Assembly (NCBI GenBank): GCA_014804645.1
Contig: JAAUZI010000041.1
Coordinates: forward strand, 39,327-103,326
Source of the DNA: Lachnospiraceae bacterium
Lineage (GTDB): Bacteria; Bacillota; Clostridia; Lachnospirales; Lachnospiraceae
Length of the DNA stretch: 64,000 nucleotides
Reading direction: 5' to 3'
A model generated the notes under the pieces. It saw only the letters and a list, made by a program, of their open reading frames with translations, had not been told where the DNA came from and did not search any database. Position 1 is the stretch's first letter, and the number at the start of each line of letters is the position of its first letter. Shown here piece by piece: positions 23,197 to 31,458 of this stretch. A program made the translations under genes and the position numbers.

Positions 23197-24281
23197 GACG
23201 GAATCCTCACTTTCTTATCACTGTCTTGTGCCTGCTTAGTCAATGTCTGTTCCAAAATTCGGTTCAGCACCTCCGAAAAGGAGAATCCCGCGGCCTTCAT
23301 CATGCCGGGGTAGCGGCTGTGTTCAGTGAATCCGGGAATGGTGTTGACCTCGTTGAATACTATTTCTCCCTCCGGTGTGAGAAACATATCCACCCGGGCA
23401 AAGCCGGAGCACCCCAGAGCGCGATAGATTTTTACGGCGGCCAGCTTGATCTCCTCCCTCTTTTCGACACAGATTCGGGCAGGTACATGGATAGCGGAGG
23501 TCTTGAGGGTATACTTTTCTGTGTAGTCAAAAAATCCCCCGGACAGCTCGATCTCGTCCACCTCCCCGGTGATTGGTTCCCGGGTGCCCAGCACGGCGCA
23601 GCCCACCTCGAATCCGGGAATGTTTTCCTCCAGAATTATCTGACTGTCATACGCAAAGGCCTCTTCCATGGCAGGCTCTAACTCGACAGGGGAACTCACC
23701 TTTGTCACCCCGTAGGAGGAACCGGCCCTTACCGGTTTCACGTACAGGGGAAAACCAGTCTGGCGGGCAAAGGCGTGGGCCTGGTGGGGAGCAGGAGACT
23801 CCAGCACCAGAGCCTTAGGCGTGCGGATTCCGCTCAGGGAGACCAGCCGATGGGCGCGATCCTTATCCATGCAGAGAGCGGAGGGCAGAGTGCCGCAGCC
23901 AGCTAAGGGAATGCCTGCCAGCTCAATCAGGCCCTGGATTGTGCCGTCCTCGCCGTTGCGGCCATGTAGGATGGGCAGCGCTGCATCCACAGGTATCCGC
24001 CGCAGCTCATCTGAGCCGCATATCAGCAGTTCGTGACAGCTGCGGCAGGGGGATAGGATCGCAGGGGTGCAGTGCGCTCTGTCCGTGTGCCAGGTGTCCG
24101 CCGCAATCTGCTGTGTTTCGCCTGTGTAGTGATACCAGTCTCCCTGCCGGGTGATTCCCACCGGTACGGGGCTATACCGCTCCCTGTCCAGATTGCGGAT
24201 CACCGCGGCGGCAGAATTCAGCGAAACGGTATATTCGGAGGAACATCCCCCGAAAAATACAATAATGTTTTTCTTATTCAT
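23193..24281 (-). CDS. vanG: D-alanine--D-serine ligase, VanG type
   Basis: The 362-residue ATP-grasp ligase starts with FFGGCSSEYTVSLNSA, the form typical of Van-type ligases. Further family parts are ILHGRNGEDGTIQG, YVKPVRAGSSYGV, the segment FFDYTEKYTLKTSAIHVPA and the metal site EVNTIPGFT. The EKY in the omega-loop region resembles the EKYQ motif of D-Ala:D-Ser ligases (VanC, VanE, VanG) rather than the D-Ala:D-Lac type, so a D-Ala-D-Ser product is predicted. It lies between vanW and vanXY in the classic order. A GGAAAGGATG site lies 10 bp before the ATG. Confidence 0.92.
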   Translation of the reverse strand: MNKKNIIVFFGGCSSEYTVSLNSAAAVIRNLDRERYSPVPVGITRQGDWYHYTGETQQIAADTWHTDRAHCTPAILSPCRSCHELLICGSDELRRIPVDAALPILHGRNGEDGTIQGLIELAGIPLAGCGTLPSALCMDKDRAHRLVSLSGIRTPKALVLESPAPHQAHAFARQTGFPLYVKPVRAGSSYGVTKVSSPVELEPAMEEAFAYDSQIILEENIPGFEVGCAVLGTREPITGEVDEIELSGGFFDYTEKYTLKTSAIHVPARICVEKREEIKLAAVKIYRALGCSGFARVDMFLTPEGEIVFNEVNTIPGFTEHSRYPGMMKAAGFSFSEVLNRILEQTLTKQAQDSDKKVRIPS

Positions 24282-24323
24282 AATAATTTACATCCTTTCC
24301 AAACAATTTTCATGCGGTTCAAA

Positions 24324-25148
24324 TCACCGGTCCTCCACAATAGAGGTGCCCTCCGGCAGCGGATACCCGATGCGGCAGACATTGCGGTACAGAGTCCGGG
24401 TGCTCTGTACCTGTCCGTTCTTCCGGTCGGTCAGCGTCCGAATCACGTCCACCTCCTCCCAGATACCGCTCTGTCTGCGGTGGTAGCTCACCGGACCGTT
24501 TTCTACGGAGTAGAGCAGTGGGTCCTGGCGGTCGGCGTACAGATATCCGGAGATATTTTCCGGGTCAAAGGCAATGTGAATCTGGAATGTAGAGTCCGTA
24601 TCGTTGCGCACCTTCAGGTCCTTCCAGCCCTCCGCCAGAGTGGCGTCCACCCCCATGGGAGCATCGCTGGGCGGTTCCGGAAAATCTTTGCTGCCATGGC
24701 CGTGGCGTTCCACAACAGTCAACGGAGAGTGGAGGAATACCCAGAACAGCAGATTGCTGAGCTGGCACATACCTCCGCCGGGGGCGGTGGTCAGACGGCC
24801 GTTGATTACGGTCAGGCCGTCCCTGTAGGATTCCCTGCGGTCTGCGTGGCGCGTGGCCAGACTAAAGGAAAAGGTTTCTCCTGGACGTATCAGCATGCGA
24901 TCAAAAGCTGCAGCCGCCAGTTTCAGGTTGTGAACTTTATTCTCCTGATAGATCATATCAAATCCGGTGTTCCTGTTGTACATGGGACAGCTGGAAGAAA
25001 ATACCTCCACCGGCAGCAGCTCTTCCGCCACGGAGGCGCTGTAGCGATTGCGGTCCAGCCTCATCCCCAGATAAAAGAAAACCTTTCGCTGCCAGGTGCG
25101 CAGGGGAATCAGCCATGGAAAAATCTGTGTTATTCGTCTTCTCTTCAT
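24324..25148 (-). CDS. vanW: VanW family protein
   Basis: The 274-residue protein is VanW, an accessory of vanB and vanG clusters with unknown biochemical function. The family core is visible as NKVHNLKLAAAAFDRMLIRP, GETFSFSLATRHADRRESY and GGGMCQLSNLLFW. It is the first gene of the structural van operon here, reached by a promoter in the 25149-25357 gap. A 42-bp gap separates it from vanG. No signal peptide is obvious. Confidence 0.93.
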   Translation of the reverse strand: MKRRRITQIFPWLIPLRTWQRKVFFYLGMRLDRNRYSASVAEELLPVEVFSSSCPMYNRNTGFDMIYQENKVHNLKLAAAAFDRMLIRPGETFSFSLATRHADRRESYRDGLTVINGRLTTAPGGGMCQLSNLLFWVFLHSPLTVVERHGHGSKDFPEPPSDAPMGVDATLAEGWKDLKVRNDTDSTFQIHIAFDPENISGYLYADRQDPLLYSVENGPVSYHRRQSGIWEEVDVIRTLTDRKNGQVQSTRTLYRNVCRIGYPLPEGTSIVEDR

Positions 25149-25213
25149 TTTTTTCCTCTTTTCAGCAGTATTTGGAACGTAGATGTCGCGGGCGCTGCCT
25201 CGCTTTTGGGGCC

Positions 25214-25246
25214 AGTATAACAGCTTTAAGTGACAATTTGGTTACA
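25214..25246 (-). promoter_or_regulatory. Candidate VanR-dependent promoter of the vanW-G-XY-T operon
   Basis: On the minus strand a good -10 (TATACT, 25214-25219) has a poor -35 (ACCAAA). Overlapping that -35 are two direct repeats 11 bp apart, TGTAACCAAAT and TGTCACTTAAA. This is the layout expected for an OmpR-type activator such as VanR. The promoter lies about 65 bp upstream of vanW, beyond the terminator of vanRS. Confidence 0.55.
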
Positions 25247-25252
25247 GGCAGC

Positions 25253-25299
25253 AAAAAAATCCCTCCCTGATACCTGTATTGTATCAGAGAGGGAAAAAA
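25253..25299 (-). terminator. Bidirectional terminator between vanRS and vanW
   Basis: CCCTCCCTGATAC pairs with GTATCAGAGAGGG, one mismatch, with runs of A and T on both sides. It would end the vanRS transcript and isolate the structural operon, so the latter depends on its own promoter. Confidence 0.85.
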
Positions 25300-25357
25300 C
25301 ATGTTTTCGCAGTTTCTGTGGATAGTCTTTTATATTTATGAATAAAATCTTACAATT

Positions 25358-26461
25358 TTATGATAGCGGCAGCCACAGGGTAAAAACGATGCGTTCATCG
25401 GCGCTCTCCGCCTGTATACCGCCTCCGTGCAGCTCTATGATCTCCTTGGAGATGGCCAGCCCCAGTCCGGCGCCGCCGGTGGCGGAGCTGCGGGAGGAGT
25501 CCAGACGGAAGAACTGTTCAAAGATACGGCTCAGTTTCTCAGGGGGGATGGTTCTGCCGCGGTTGCTGATCTGCACCTCGACCCGGGATCCATTCGGCCC
25601 GTTTGCCGTCCTCATTATCAGACAGACGGCGGTATCCGCATAGCTGTAATTTACAGCATTGCGAATCAGATTGTCGAACACGCGCTGCAGTTTGTCCGGA
25701 TCACCGTTTATCTGTACCTCCGGCTGAATCTCCAGCTGCCAGGACAGGCCCTTGTCAGCCAGCACCGGCAAGAATTCGTAGGTGATCTGCTCCAGCATGC
25801 GGCTCAGATTTATTTGTTCCGCCTCCAGCGTCAGTGTGGTCAGATTAAAACGGGTGATATCAAAAAATTCGTTGGTCAGTTCCTCCAGCCGTAGCGCCTT
25901 GTCCAGAGCGATTCCCGTGTACCTGGCCCGCAGCTCAGGGGATATCTGAGGCTCGTCCTGCAGCAGGCTCAAGTAGCCGATAATGCTGGTCAGCGGCGTT
26001 TTTAGATCGTGGGCCAGATATATGATCAGGTCATTTTTTCGCTGCTCCGCCTCCCGGGCCATGGTTTCCGCCTGAAGTCCCTGAAGTCGAAAACGGTTCA
26101 ATTGCTGTTCTACCTCTACCAGTATAGCCGAGAGCTGCACCGGTTCCTCCCTGGAAGTAATCAGCTTTCCGGAGGCATTGACGATCTCGTCCAGGTACCG
26201 CAGGGGGCGGTTCATAAAACGATAGGTTATGAAGGCCCAGCCTATCACGATGATAACGGCCATGACCAAGACCAGATAGTCCTCCACCAATACCAAAAGC
26301 TTGTACAGGGGCTCATAATCATACCAGATGCGCAGGCCACAGAGGAACCAGCATATGAAGACAAAGAGAATCAGCCCCAGCACGAAACCTATCAGAGACA
26401 GTATATAGCGCAGCATGATACGCCGTGAAATCCGGCTTCTCTGTAATATTAGACTATTCAA
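25358..26461 (-). CDS. vanS: VanS-type sensor histidine kinase
   Basis: This kinase of 367 residues has two membrane segments near the N-terminus with a short external loop, a HAMP-like stretch after RFMNRPLRYL, an H-box YLAHDLKTPLTSIIGYLSLL, an N-box IRNAVNYS and a G-box GGAGLGLAIS. Its position directly after vanR and next to the van structural genes identifies it as VanS. The start is uncertain: TTG at 26461 overlaps the vanR stop and follows a GGGGTG stretch; ATG at 26494 and ATG at 26416 are alternatives. Confidence 0.87.
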   Translation of the reverse strand: MNSLILQRSRISRRIMLRYILSLIGFVLGLILFVFICWFLCGLRIWYDYEPLYKLLVLVEDYLVLVMAVIIVIGWAFITYRFMNRPLRYLDEIVNASGKLITSREEPVQLSAILVEVEQQLNRFRLQGLQAETMAREAEQRKNDLIIYLAHDLKTPLTSIIGYLSLLQDEPQISPELRARYTGIALDKALRLEELTNEFFDITRFNLTTLTLEAEQINLSRMLEQITYEFLPVLADKGLSWQLEIQPEVQINGDPDKLQRVFDNLIRNAVNYSYADTAVCLIMRTANGPNGSRVEVQISNRGRTIPPEKLSRIFEQFFRLDSSRSSATGGAGLGLAISKEIIELHGGGIQAESADERIVFTLWLPLS

Positions 26462-27146
26462 TGGTATACCCCACCCCCCATACCGTTTTGACATATTTGG
26501 GCCGTCTGGCTGGTTCTTTCAGTTTCTCCCGTATCCGGGCAATGTGGGCCATGACGGTATTGTTGTTGTCCAGATATTTTTCACCCCACACCGCCTCAAA
26601 AAGCTCCTCGGAGGATACCACGCTGCCCTGATGCTCACAGAGATACCATAGGATATTAAACTCAATGGGCGTCAGAACCACCTCCTGGCCGTTTATGCTG
26701 CAGTGGTGTGCATCCTTGTCCATATGTAGTCCTCGAATATCCCTCTCCGTCTGCTCCTGTTGGGGCACCGCCGTGTTGTAACGGGTGTAGCGCCGAAGCT
26801 GGGTGCGCACTCGGGCGGTGAGCTCCAGGGGATTGAAGGGTTTGGTGATATAGTCGTCCGCTCCCAGCGTCAGCCCTGTGATCTTGTCCATGTCTTCCCC
26901 TCTGGCTGTCAGCATGATAATGGGAAACAGATACTTTTCCCTGATCTGCTGGCACAGGGCGAAACCGTCCATATCCGGCAGCATTACGTCCAGTATAGCC
27001 AGACTTAAGGATTCCTGTGCCACACATGTCAGTGCCTGGGCGGCGGTGTAACAGGTGAATACTTGGTAGCCCTCGTTTTTCAGGTAGACGGTCACCAGAT
27101 CGGCAATGGCCGCCTCATCGTCAACAATCATGATTTTGTCCTGCAT
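26454..27146 (-). CDS. vanR: VanR-type response regulator
   Basis: The 230-residue OmpR-family regulator has a receiver domain with DDE at 9-11, phosphorylation site Asp53 in LAILDVMLPD and TARGEDMDKI, and a winged-helix output domain ending in VKTVWGVGYTIE. It is the first gene of the vanRS transcript. The ATG at 27146 precedes the domain directly; a GTG nine codons earlier is possible because the AAAGGAG site lies somewhat far from the ATG. It is expected to activate the vanW promoter. Confidence 0.9.
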   Translation of the reverse strand: MQDKIMIVDDEAAIADLVTVYLKNEGYQVFTCYTAAQALTCVAQESLSLAILDVMLPDMDGFALCQQIREKYLFPIIMLTARGEDMDKITGLTLGADDYITKPFNPLELTARVRTQLRRYTRYNTAVPQQEQTERDIRGLHMDKDAHHCSINGQEVVLTPIEFNILWYLCEHQGSVVSSEELFEAVWGEKYLDNNNTVMAHIARIREKLKEPARRPKYVKTVWGVGYTIE

Positions 27147-27223
27147 ATCGCTGGGTGTACTCCTTTCCGACACTTACAAAAACCATGAAATTTGTAATGT
27201 CGTTAACTATAATTTCAGACCTT

Positions 27224-27252
27224 ATTGTAACAGCGTATCGGTAAAAACGCAA
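27224..27252 (-). promoter_or_regulatory. Promoter of vanRS
   Basis: On the minus strand TTGCGT is followed after 17 bp by TACAAT (with TGT before it). It lies about 80 bp before the vanR start. The remainder of the 27147-27411 gap is AT-rich and must also hold the spoVT promoter, which I could not place with confidence. Confidence 0.55.
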
Positions 27253-27411
27253 GAGTCGATAAAAACCACGGGATAGAGGCAATACAATTAAAAAAGAAAA
27301 AATCGTAAACAGCACGTGCAGAAGCGCACATAATCAAGGTATAAAATCCCACATTTTACAGATACTAGCTCTACAGAAATCAGAATTTGTAAAAAGGAGA
27401 AAATCAGAATT

Positions 27412-27957
27412 ATGAAAGCAACTGGAATAGTCAGAAGAATAGATGATCTTGGCAGAATAGTAATCCCCAAAGAAATCCGCCGTACCCTGCGGATCAGGGA
27501 GTCGGACCCCCTGGAGATATACACAGACCGGGAGGGACAGGTGATTCTGAAAAAGTATTCTCCCATAGGGGAGATGACCACCTTTGCTAAGCAGTATGCG
27601 GAATCACTGGCTCAGGTGTCCGGCCACACGGCCCTCATCAGCGATAGGGATCAGTTCATCGCCACTGCGGGAGGCGGAAAAACGTATCTGGGCAAGGAAG
27701 TGAGCAAGCAGCTGGAGGAGAAAATGAATAACCGGGAGACTGGAATCTGTTCCCAGGGAGACAGAAATTTTTTCCGAGTCTGCGAAGAACTGGAGGGAGA
27801 GTACCAGCATATGGCCTTCACGCCGATTATCTGCGAGGGTGATGTGATCGGCTCTGTAATTCTGCTGGAGAACGACTACAAGGGTAAAATGGGTGAAGTG
27901 GAGTACAAGCTAATCATGTCGGCAGCGGGTTTTTTGGGCAGGCAGATGGAACAATAG
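27412..27957 (+). CDS. spoVT: Stage V sporulation protein T
   Basis: The 181-residue protein is SpoVT, a forespore transcription factor. Residues 1-50 form the swapped-hairpin AbrB DNA-binding domain (MKATGIVRRIDDLGRIVIPK, then IRRTLRI). Residues 55-180 form a GAF-like domain. Length and N-terminus match the family exactly. The presence of spoVT indicates an endospore-former. A strong AAAAAGGAG site is upstream of the ATG. It is monocistronic and terminated by the hairpin at 27961-27998. Confidence 0.96.
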   Translation: MKATGIVRRIDDLGRIVIPKEIRRTLRIRESDPLEIYTDREGQVILKKYSPIGEMTTFAKQYAESLAQVSGHTALISDRDQFIATAGGGKTYLGKEVSKQLEEKMNNRETGICSQGDRNFFRVCEELEGEYQHMAFTPIICEGDVIGSVILLENDYKGKMGEVEYKLIMSAAGFLGRQMEQ

Positions 27958-27960
27958 CAC

Positions 27961-27998
27961 AAAAAAGGGTCTGACCTCTCAGGGGTCCGACCCTTTTA
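27961..27998 (+). terminator. Bidirectional terminator between spoVT and the DHH gene
   Basis: AAAAGGGTC pairs with GACCCTTTT around an inner GAC/GTC pairing. A-run and T-run flank both sides, serving the two converging genes. Confidence 0.88.
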
Positions 27999-28029
27999 AT
28001 ATTCTCTATGTTCTCACCGAACAGGTCTA

Positions 28030-28950
28030 TCAGGCATTTGCCATCTCGCACAGCTCCGCAAGCATCTTAGGCAGCTCAGTCTCCATATTCTCATCGGTAA
28101 ACTGGCAGGTTCCCACCGCCTTGTGACCGCCGCCGTTGTATTTCAGCATCAGGCGGCCCACGTTGACGTCACTGGTGCGGTTCAAAATGCTGTAACCCAC
28201 AGCAGCGGAACAGCCTAGGCCTCCGCGGCCGCTGACAATCCAGGCGGAAATATTCTGCTCGGGATACATGCTGTAGATCATGAAACGGTTGCCGGTGTAG
28301 ATCGGGTCCACACCCCGCAGGTCCGTAATGATCACATTGCCCTCCAGACGGGTATATTTGGTAACCATCTCCTTAAACTTCTCAGTCTGCTCATTGTATA
28401 CCTCGATGCGCTCCTGCACGTCCGGCAATGCCAGTATCTCTGCAGTGGTCATGGTGCGGCAGGCATCTATCAATTTTTCCATCAACTGATAGTTGGAGAT
28501 TGTAAACTGTCTCCAGCGGCCCAGACCTGTGCGGGGATCCATCAGGAATCCCACCAGAATCCAGCCCTGGGGGTTCATCACCTCGTCGACGGTCAGATGT
28601 CCGGAGTCCACCTTGTCCACGGCCTCCATCATATCGTCAAACTGGGGAAAACGCTCTCTACCGCCGTAGTATTCATAGATAATCCGGGCGCAAGAGGGGG
28701 TGATACGGCTTTCTCCCTTATATTTCCCCTTCAGCTCGTTTCTCTCATGTTCGCTGGAGTGATGGTCAAACCATAGACCGCACCCTTCCACAAAAGGCAC
28801 GTTAGCCAGGCAGTCATTCTCGTTTACCTCCACCAGGCCGTCCTGCAGATCCTTGGGATGGGCAAACTTCCAACTGTCAATAATACCGGCCTCCTTCAGC
28901 AGGGCACCGCAGGCCAGGCCATCAAAATCAGAACGTGTAATCAATCTCAT
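28030..28950 (-). CDS. DHH family phosphoesterase
   Basis: The 306-residue cytoplasmic protein has DFDG at 8-11, the DHH motif at 62-64 (WFDHHSSEH), and a C-terminal DHHA1 domain with NGGGHKAVGTCQF. It is a manganese-dependent phosphoesterase of the group that includes nano-RNases, c-di-AMP phosphodiesterases and exopolyphosphatase-like enzymes. It lacks added membrane or GGDEF domains, so it is not a GdpP. The substrate is not clear from sequence. The leader contains a TGTGCGC direct repeat 30 bp upstream. Confidence 0.88.
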   Translation of the reverse strand: MRLITRSDFDGLACGALLKEAGIIDSWKFAHPKDLQDGLVEVNENDCLANVPFVEGCGLWFDHHSSEHERNELKGKYKGESRITPSCARIIYEYYGGRERFPQFDDMMEAVDKVDSGHLTVDEVMNPQGWILVGFLMDPRTGLGRWRQFTISNYQLMEKLIDACRTMTTAEILALPDVQERIEVYNEQTEKFKEMVTKYTRLEGNVIITDLRGVDPIYTGNRFMIYSMYPEQNISAWIVSGRGGLGCSAAVGYSILNRTSDVNVGRLMLKYNGGGHKAVGTCQFTDENMETELPKMLAELCEMANA

Positions 28951-29028
28951 GTGTATCGATCCTTTCTATAGCTCTGCGCACTTTTGCGCACATTCTATTA
29001 TATCCCATTTGAACTCGGATTGCAAGGG

Positions 29029-29670
29029 TTATCCGGCAGTCTTTTCCTCGGTGAGTATCCGGCGGTTCACCCATATGCGATACCAGAAAATTCCCAGGAA
29101 AATAAGCTGTATAACAAAGTAGATCAGAGCAATCCACCTCAGGTTATAAAACCAGACCAGCACAGCCACCACTCCCGCAAAACAGCTGATAATCATAAAA
29201 ATGATGGAGAGATTGTTAAAACTGTGGTTTTCTGTGGTCTCCAGACTGTCGCAGACGTGCAGCATGGAACGCATCAGGAGCAGTACCTGCAGGATGCCGG
29301 AAATAAAATACAGCAGGTATCCGGCCCGAAAGCGCATGCCCCCGTTCAGCGAAAACGGCATCAGATGCTGGCACAGATAAAATCCAAGACTGACCGCGAT
29401 CCAGGGGAGCTGTCGGAAAAAGTGTTTGTTTCCCGGTCCCAGCATAATGCAGGACGCCGTCAGCAGAATATAGCCCAGAATATCCGAAAACAAATCCAGC
29501 ATCAAATTGTGGCCGATCACATGGTTAACCACCAGATCCACCGTCTCGGGGGCCTCGGTCACAAAGGGTTCAAAGGCGGGATAGGCCTTGACAGGTATGC
29601 GGACATCCACCGCCAGCAGCAGTATTGCCGCAAACATCAGAACATAGGGTAACAGTTTCTTATTGTCCAT
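29029..29670 (-). CDS. Polytopic membrane protein of unknown function
   Basis: The 213-residue protein has about six membrane segments and no domain I recognise. It starts at the ATG of MDNKKLLPYV, 11 bp inside the 3' end of the diguanylate cyclase gene, and the two are therefore likely co-transcribed and coupled. A frame extension upstream of this ATG would overlap the other gene further and is unlikely. A role in cyclic-di-GMP signalling or in membrane sensing is possible only by association. Confidence 0.75.
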   Translation of the reverse strand: MDNKKLLPYVLMFAAILLLAVDVRIPVKAYPAFEPFVTEAPETVDLVVNHVIGHNLMLDLFSDILGYILLTASCIMLGPGNKHFFRQLPWIAVSLGFYLCQHLMPFSLNGGMRFRAGYLLYFISGILQVLLLMRSMLHVCDSLETTENHSFNNLSIIFMIISCFAGVVAVLVWFYNLRWIALIYFVIQLIFLGIFWYRIWVNRRILTEEKTAG

Positions 29671-31012
29671 TCTCCGGTTCTTCCTCTTCCTTATGCTGCA
29701 GAGAGTTTTCATCGCAGCACGTCACAATTTGATTTCTTCCATTATTTTTGCCATAATATAGTCTGTCATCCGCATCCTTCAGCAGTTCCTTCAGCTCCTT
29801 GGAGGAATCACAGGCCATGCCGAAAGTCATGGTTATGTAAATTTGATGCTTGTCGGACTGTATGCAGGTGTTGCGGATATCCTCCAGCAGAGTGTTCAGG
29901 GATTCGTAGGCTTCCTCAAGACGGCTGTTTTCGTATACCAGCAAAAATTCTTCGCCGCCCCAGCGAATGGCATAGCCCTTGCTCTTCATGTGCTCTCTCA
30001 GCAGGAAAGCCACTTTTTTCAACACCTCATCCCCACACAGATGTCCATAAGTATCGTTGACCTTTTTGAAAAAGTCTATATCACCGATCACCAGAGTGAA
30101 CGGTGTGTTCATCGTTTTTGCCTTCTCCATGGAGTTAATCAAATGGCGTCCGCCGCTGCGGCGGTTGTAAAGCTCCGTCAGGCTGTCGCGCTCCACCAGG
30201 TTGCGCAGAGAGTTCTGCATGGACAGGGCGGAGCGCCCAAGCTCCGATAATTCGTCTCCGCGTTTCAGCACTGCCGGGTCCAGCTCCTCGCTCAGATTGC
30301 CGGTGGCCACTTGAGAGAAAAAGGTTTTCAGTCCATAGAGCGCCTTTAAAAAAGTACTGGCATAGTAGATCGAGAACAGGCAGACCAAAACGAGAGTCAG
30401 GATTCCCACGATTACAATGGGGGACAGTGCCCTGTTGACCTGGCTGTTTACTTCAGTTGCAGGTTTTCCTACGAACAGGATTCCCGCAATCTGCCCATCG
30501 CTGTTGTACAGAGGGGCATAGTAGGCAAAATAGGAGGTGCCCTTGATAATGACATTGTCATAGAAACAGGACTTTCCCTCCTGCAATACATCCGCCATCA
30601 CCTGCTCGGGAGCCTGGGTGCCTATGATCCTCTCCCCTTCCCAGTTCTTGATCGTGGTCAGAATCCGGGTGTCCTGATAAAACAGAGTTACGTCCATGTC
30701 AGTGCGTTCCCGAACGTCATCGATGAGTGTGTAATCGCTGGTAATATCGATGTCTCCCTTGTACAGGGACAGAGCTGTATCGCCTGCCAGAGTGTAGTCT
30801 CCGGGATATGCCGTATCAAGCAGGGTGTCCACCAGGCTGGCCACATTCTTCAGCTCAGCATACACTTGTTCCTGCATGCTGTGCTTGAAAGAGGCACTGC
30901 TGAAAATAATGACGACAATGCCGTAGAGCAGCAACGGAATCATACTGATGGCCGGAAACGAATAATAAAGTTTTCCTCGTTTGTTCATGTTAGGATCTTT
31001 TTTTCTGTTCAT
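29660..31012 (-). CDS. sCache-HAMP-GGDEF diguanylate cyclase
   Basis: The product is a membrane receptor that makes cyclic di-GMP. In order it has a membrane segment, an extracytoplasmic single-Cache-like domain (about 130 residues, with DYTLIDDVRERTDMDVTLFY and YAPLYNSDGQIAGILFVG), a second membrane segment, a HAMP region and a GGDEF domain with the active-site form RWGGEEF. The RxxD inhibitory site five residues upstream of GGEEF is absent (KSKG instead), so product inhibition is not expected. Start choice is uncertain: ATG at 31012 is given, ATG at 30988 is an alternative, and neither has a strong ribosome-binding site. Confidence 0.88.
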   Translation of the reverse strand: MNRKKDPNMNKRGKLYYSFPAISMIPLLLYGIVVIIFSSASFKHSMQEQVYAELKNVASLVDTLLDTAYPGDYTLAGDTALSLYKGDIDITSDYTLIDDVRERTDMDVTLFYQDTRILTTIKNWEGERIIGTQAPEQVMADVLQEGKSCFYDNVIIKGTSYFAYYAPLYNSDGQIAGILFVGKPATEVNSQVNRALSPIVIVGILTLVLVCLFSIYYASTFLKALYGLKTFFSQVATGNLSEELDPAVLKRGDELSELGRSALSMQNSLRNLVERDSLTELYNRRSGGRHLINSMEKAKTMNTPFTLVIGDIDFFKKVNDTYGHLCGDEVLKKVAFLLREHMKSKGYAIRWGGEEFLLVYENSRLEEAYESLNTLLEDIRNTCIQSDKHQIYITMTFGMACDSSKELKELLKDADDRLYYGKNNGRNQIVTCCDENSLQHKEEEEPENGQ

Positions 31013-31118
31013 AAAAGGGTACTCAACTTTGTGTTTCTTTTTATAGTGATAAAGTACTATAGATAGTATAAACGGAACACGGGGAAATTGCAATGATAAA
31101 GAAAATAAACTTTTTTTC

Positions 31119-31148
31119 TTGACAGAAAAGGGAGGCTGGATTTATAAT
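31119..31148 (+). promoter_or_regulatory. Promoter of the ileS T-box transcript
   Basis: Consensus TTGACA is followed after 18 bp by consensus TATAAT. It lies about 25 bp before the T-box stem I. Confidence 0.85.
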
Positions 31149-31171
31149 CGGATACAAACAGAACAATATGA

Positions 31172-31420
31172 AAAAGCGCAGACGAAGAGAGTACACACAG
31201 CGCCAAAGCCCCAGCGAGCCGGTGAAGGTGGGAGACCGGCGCAAGTAGGCTGTCGTGGAAAATCACTTCCGAGCTGCCGTGCCGAAAGACAGTAGGCACT
31301 GCCGTATCCCCGGCGTTAGCGGGGAACATATTGATCCGCTTTCTGTGAGCGGTGCGTATGCGTAATGGGTGGTTTATACGAGCAGTACAGCCTCGTCCTT
31401 TTACGGACGGGGCTTTTTTA
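31172..31420 (+). ncRNA. T-box leader, isoleucine specific
   Basis: The leader has the T-box elements in order: AGAGAGTACA and AGCGAGCCGGTGAAGGTGG in stem I, the specifier region with ATC (Ile) at 31262-31264 followed by A and then CTTCCGAGCTGCC, a stem III hairpin (CCGC/GCGG near 31340), and the T-box sequence AATGGGTGGTTTATACG at 31364-31380. The UGGU there can pair with the ACCA end of uncharged tRNA-Ile. It ends in a terminator that the antiterminator fold would prevent. It controls ileS. Confidence 0.93.
31390..31420 (+). terminator. T-box terminator hairpin
   Basis: GCCTCGTCC pairs with GGACGGGGC over a 6-nt loop and is followed by a T run. It is the off-state of the ileS T-box. Confidence 0.88.
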
Positions 31421-31430
31421 TTAGAGTTGG

Positions 31431-31451
31431 AACGGAACTTATAATAGGAGG
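31431..31451 (+). repeat. Family 2 leader motif before ileS
   Basis: ACGGAACTTATAATAGGAGG lies directly after the T-box terminator and supplies the ribosome-binding site of ileS. It matches the leader ends at 11711, 45568, 59938 and 62872 but carries no hairpin of its own. Confidence 0.6.
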
Positions 31452-31458
31452 AGTGCAA

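Noticed and set aside
24072..25220. A 382-codon plus-strand frame across vanW and vanG
   Set aside because: It is antisense to two clear Van proteins and crosses their intergenic gap.
25149..25357. A vanY or vanU gene between vanS and vanW or before vanR
   Set aside because: The gap holds only a terminator and a promoter, and the region upstream of vanR (27147-27411) has no helix-turn-helix frame.
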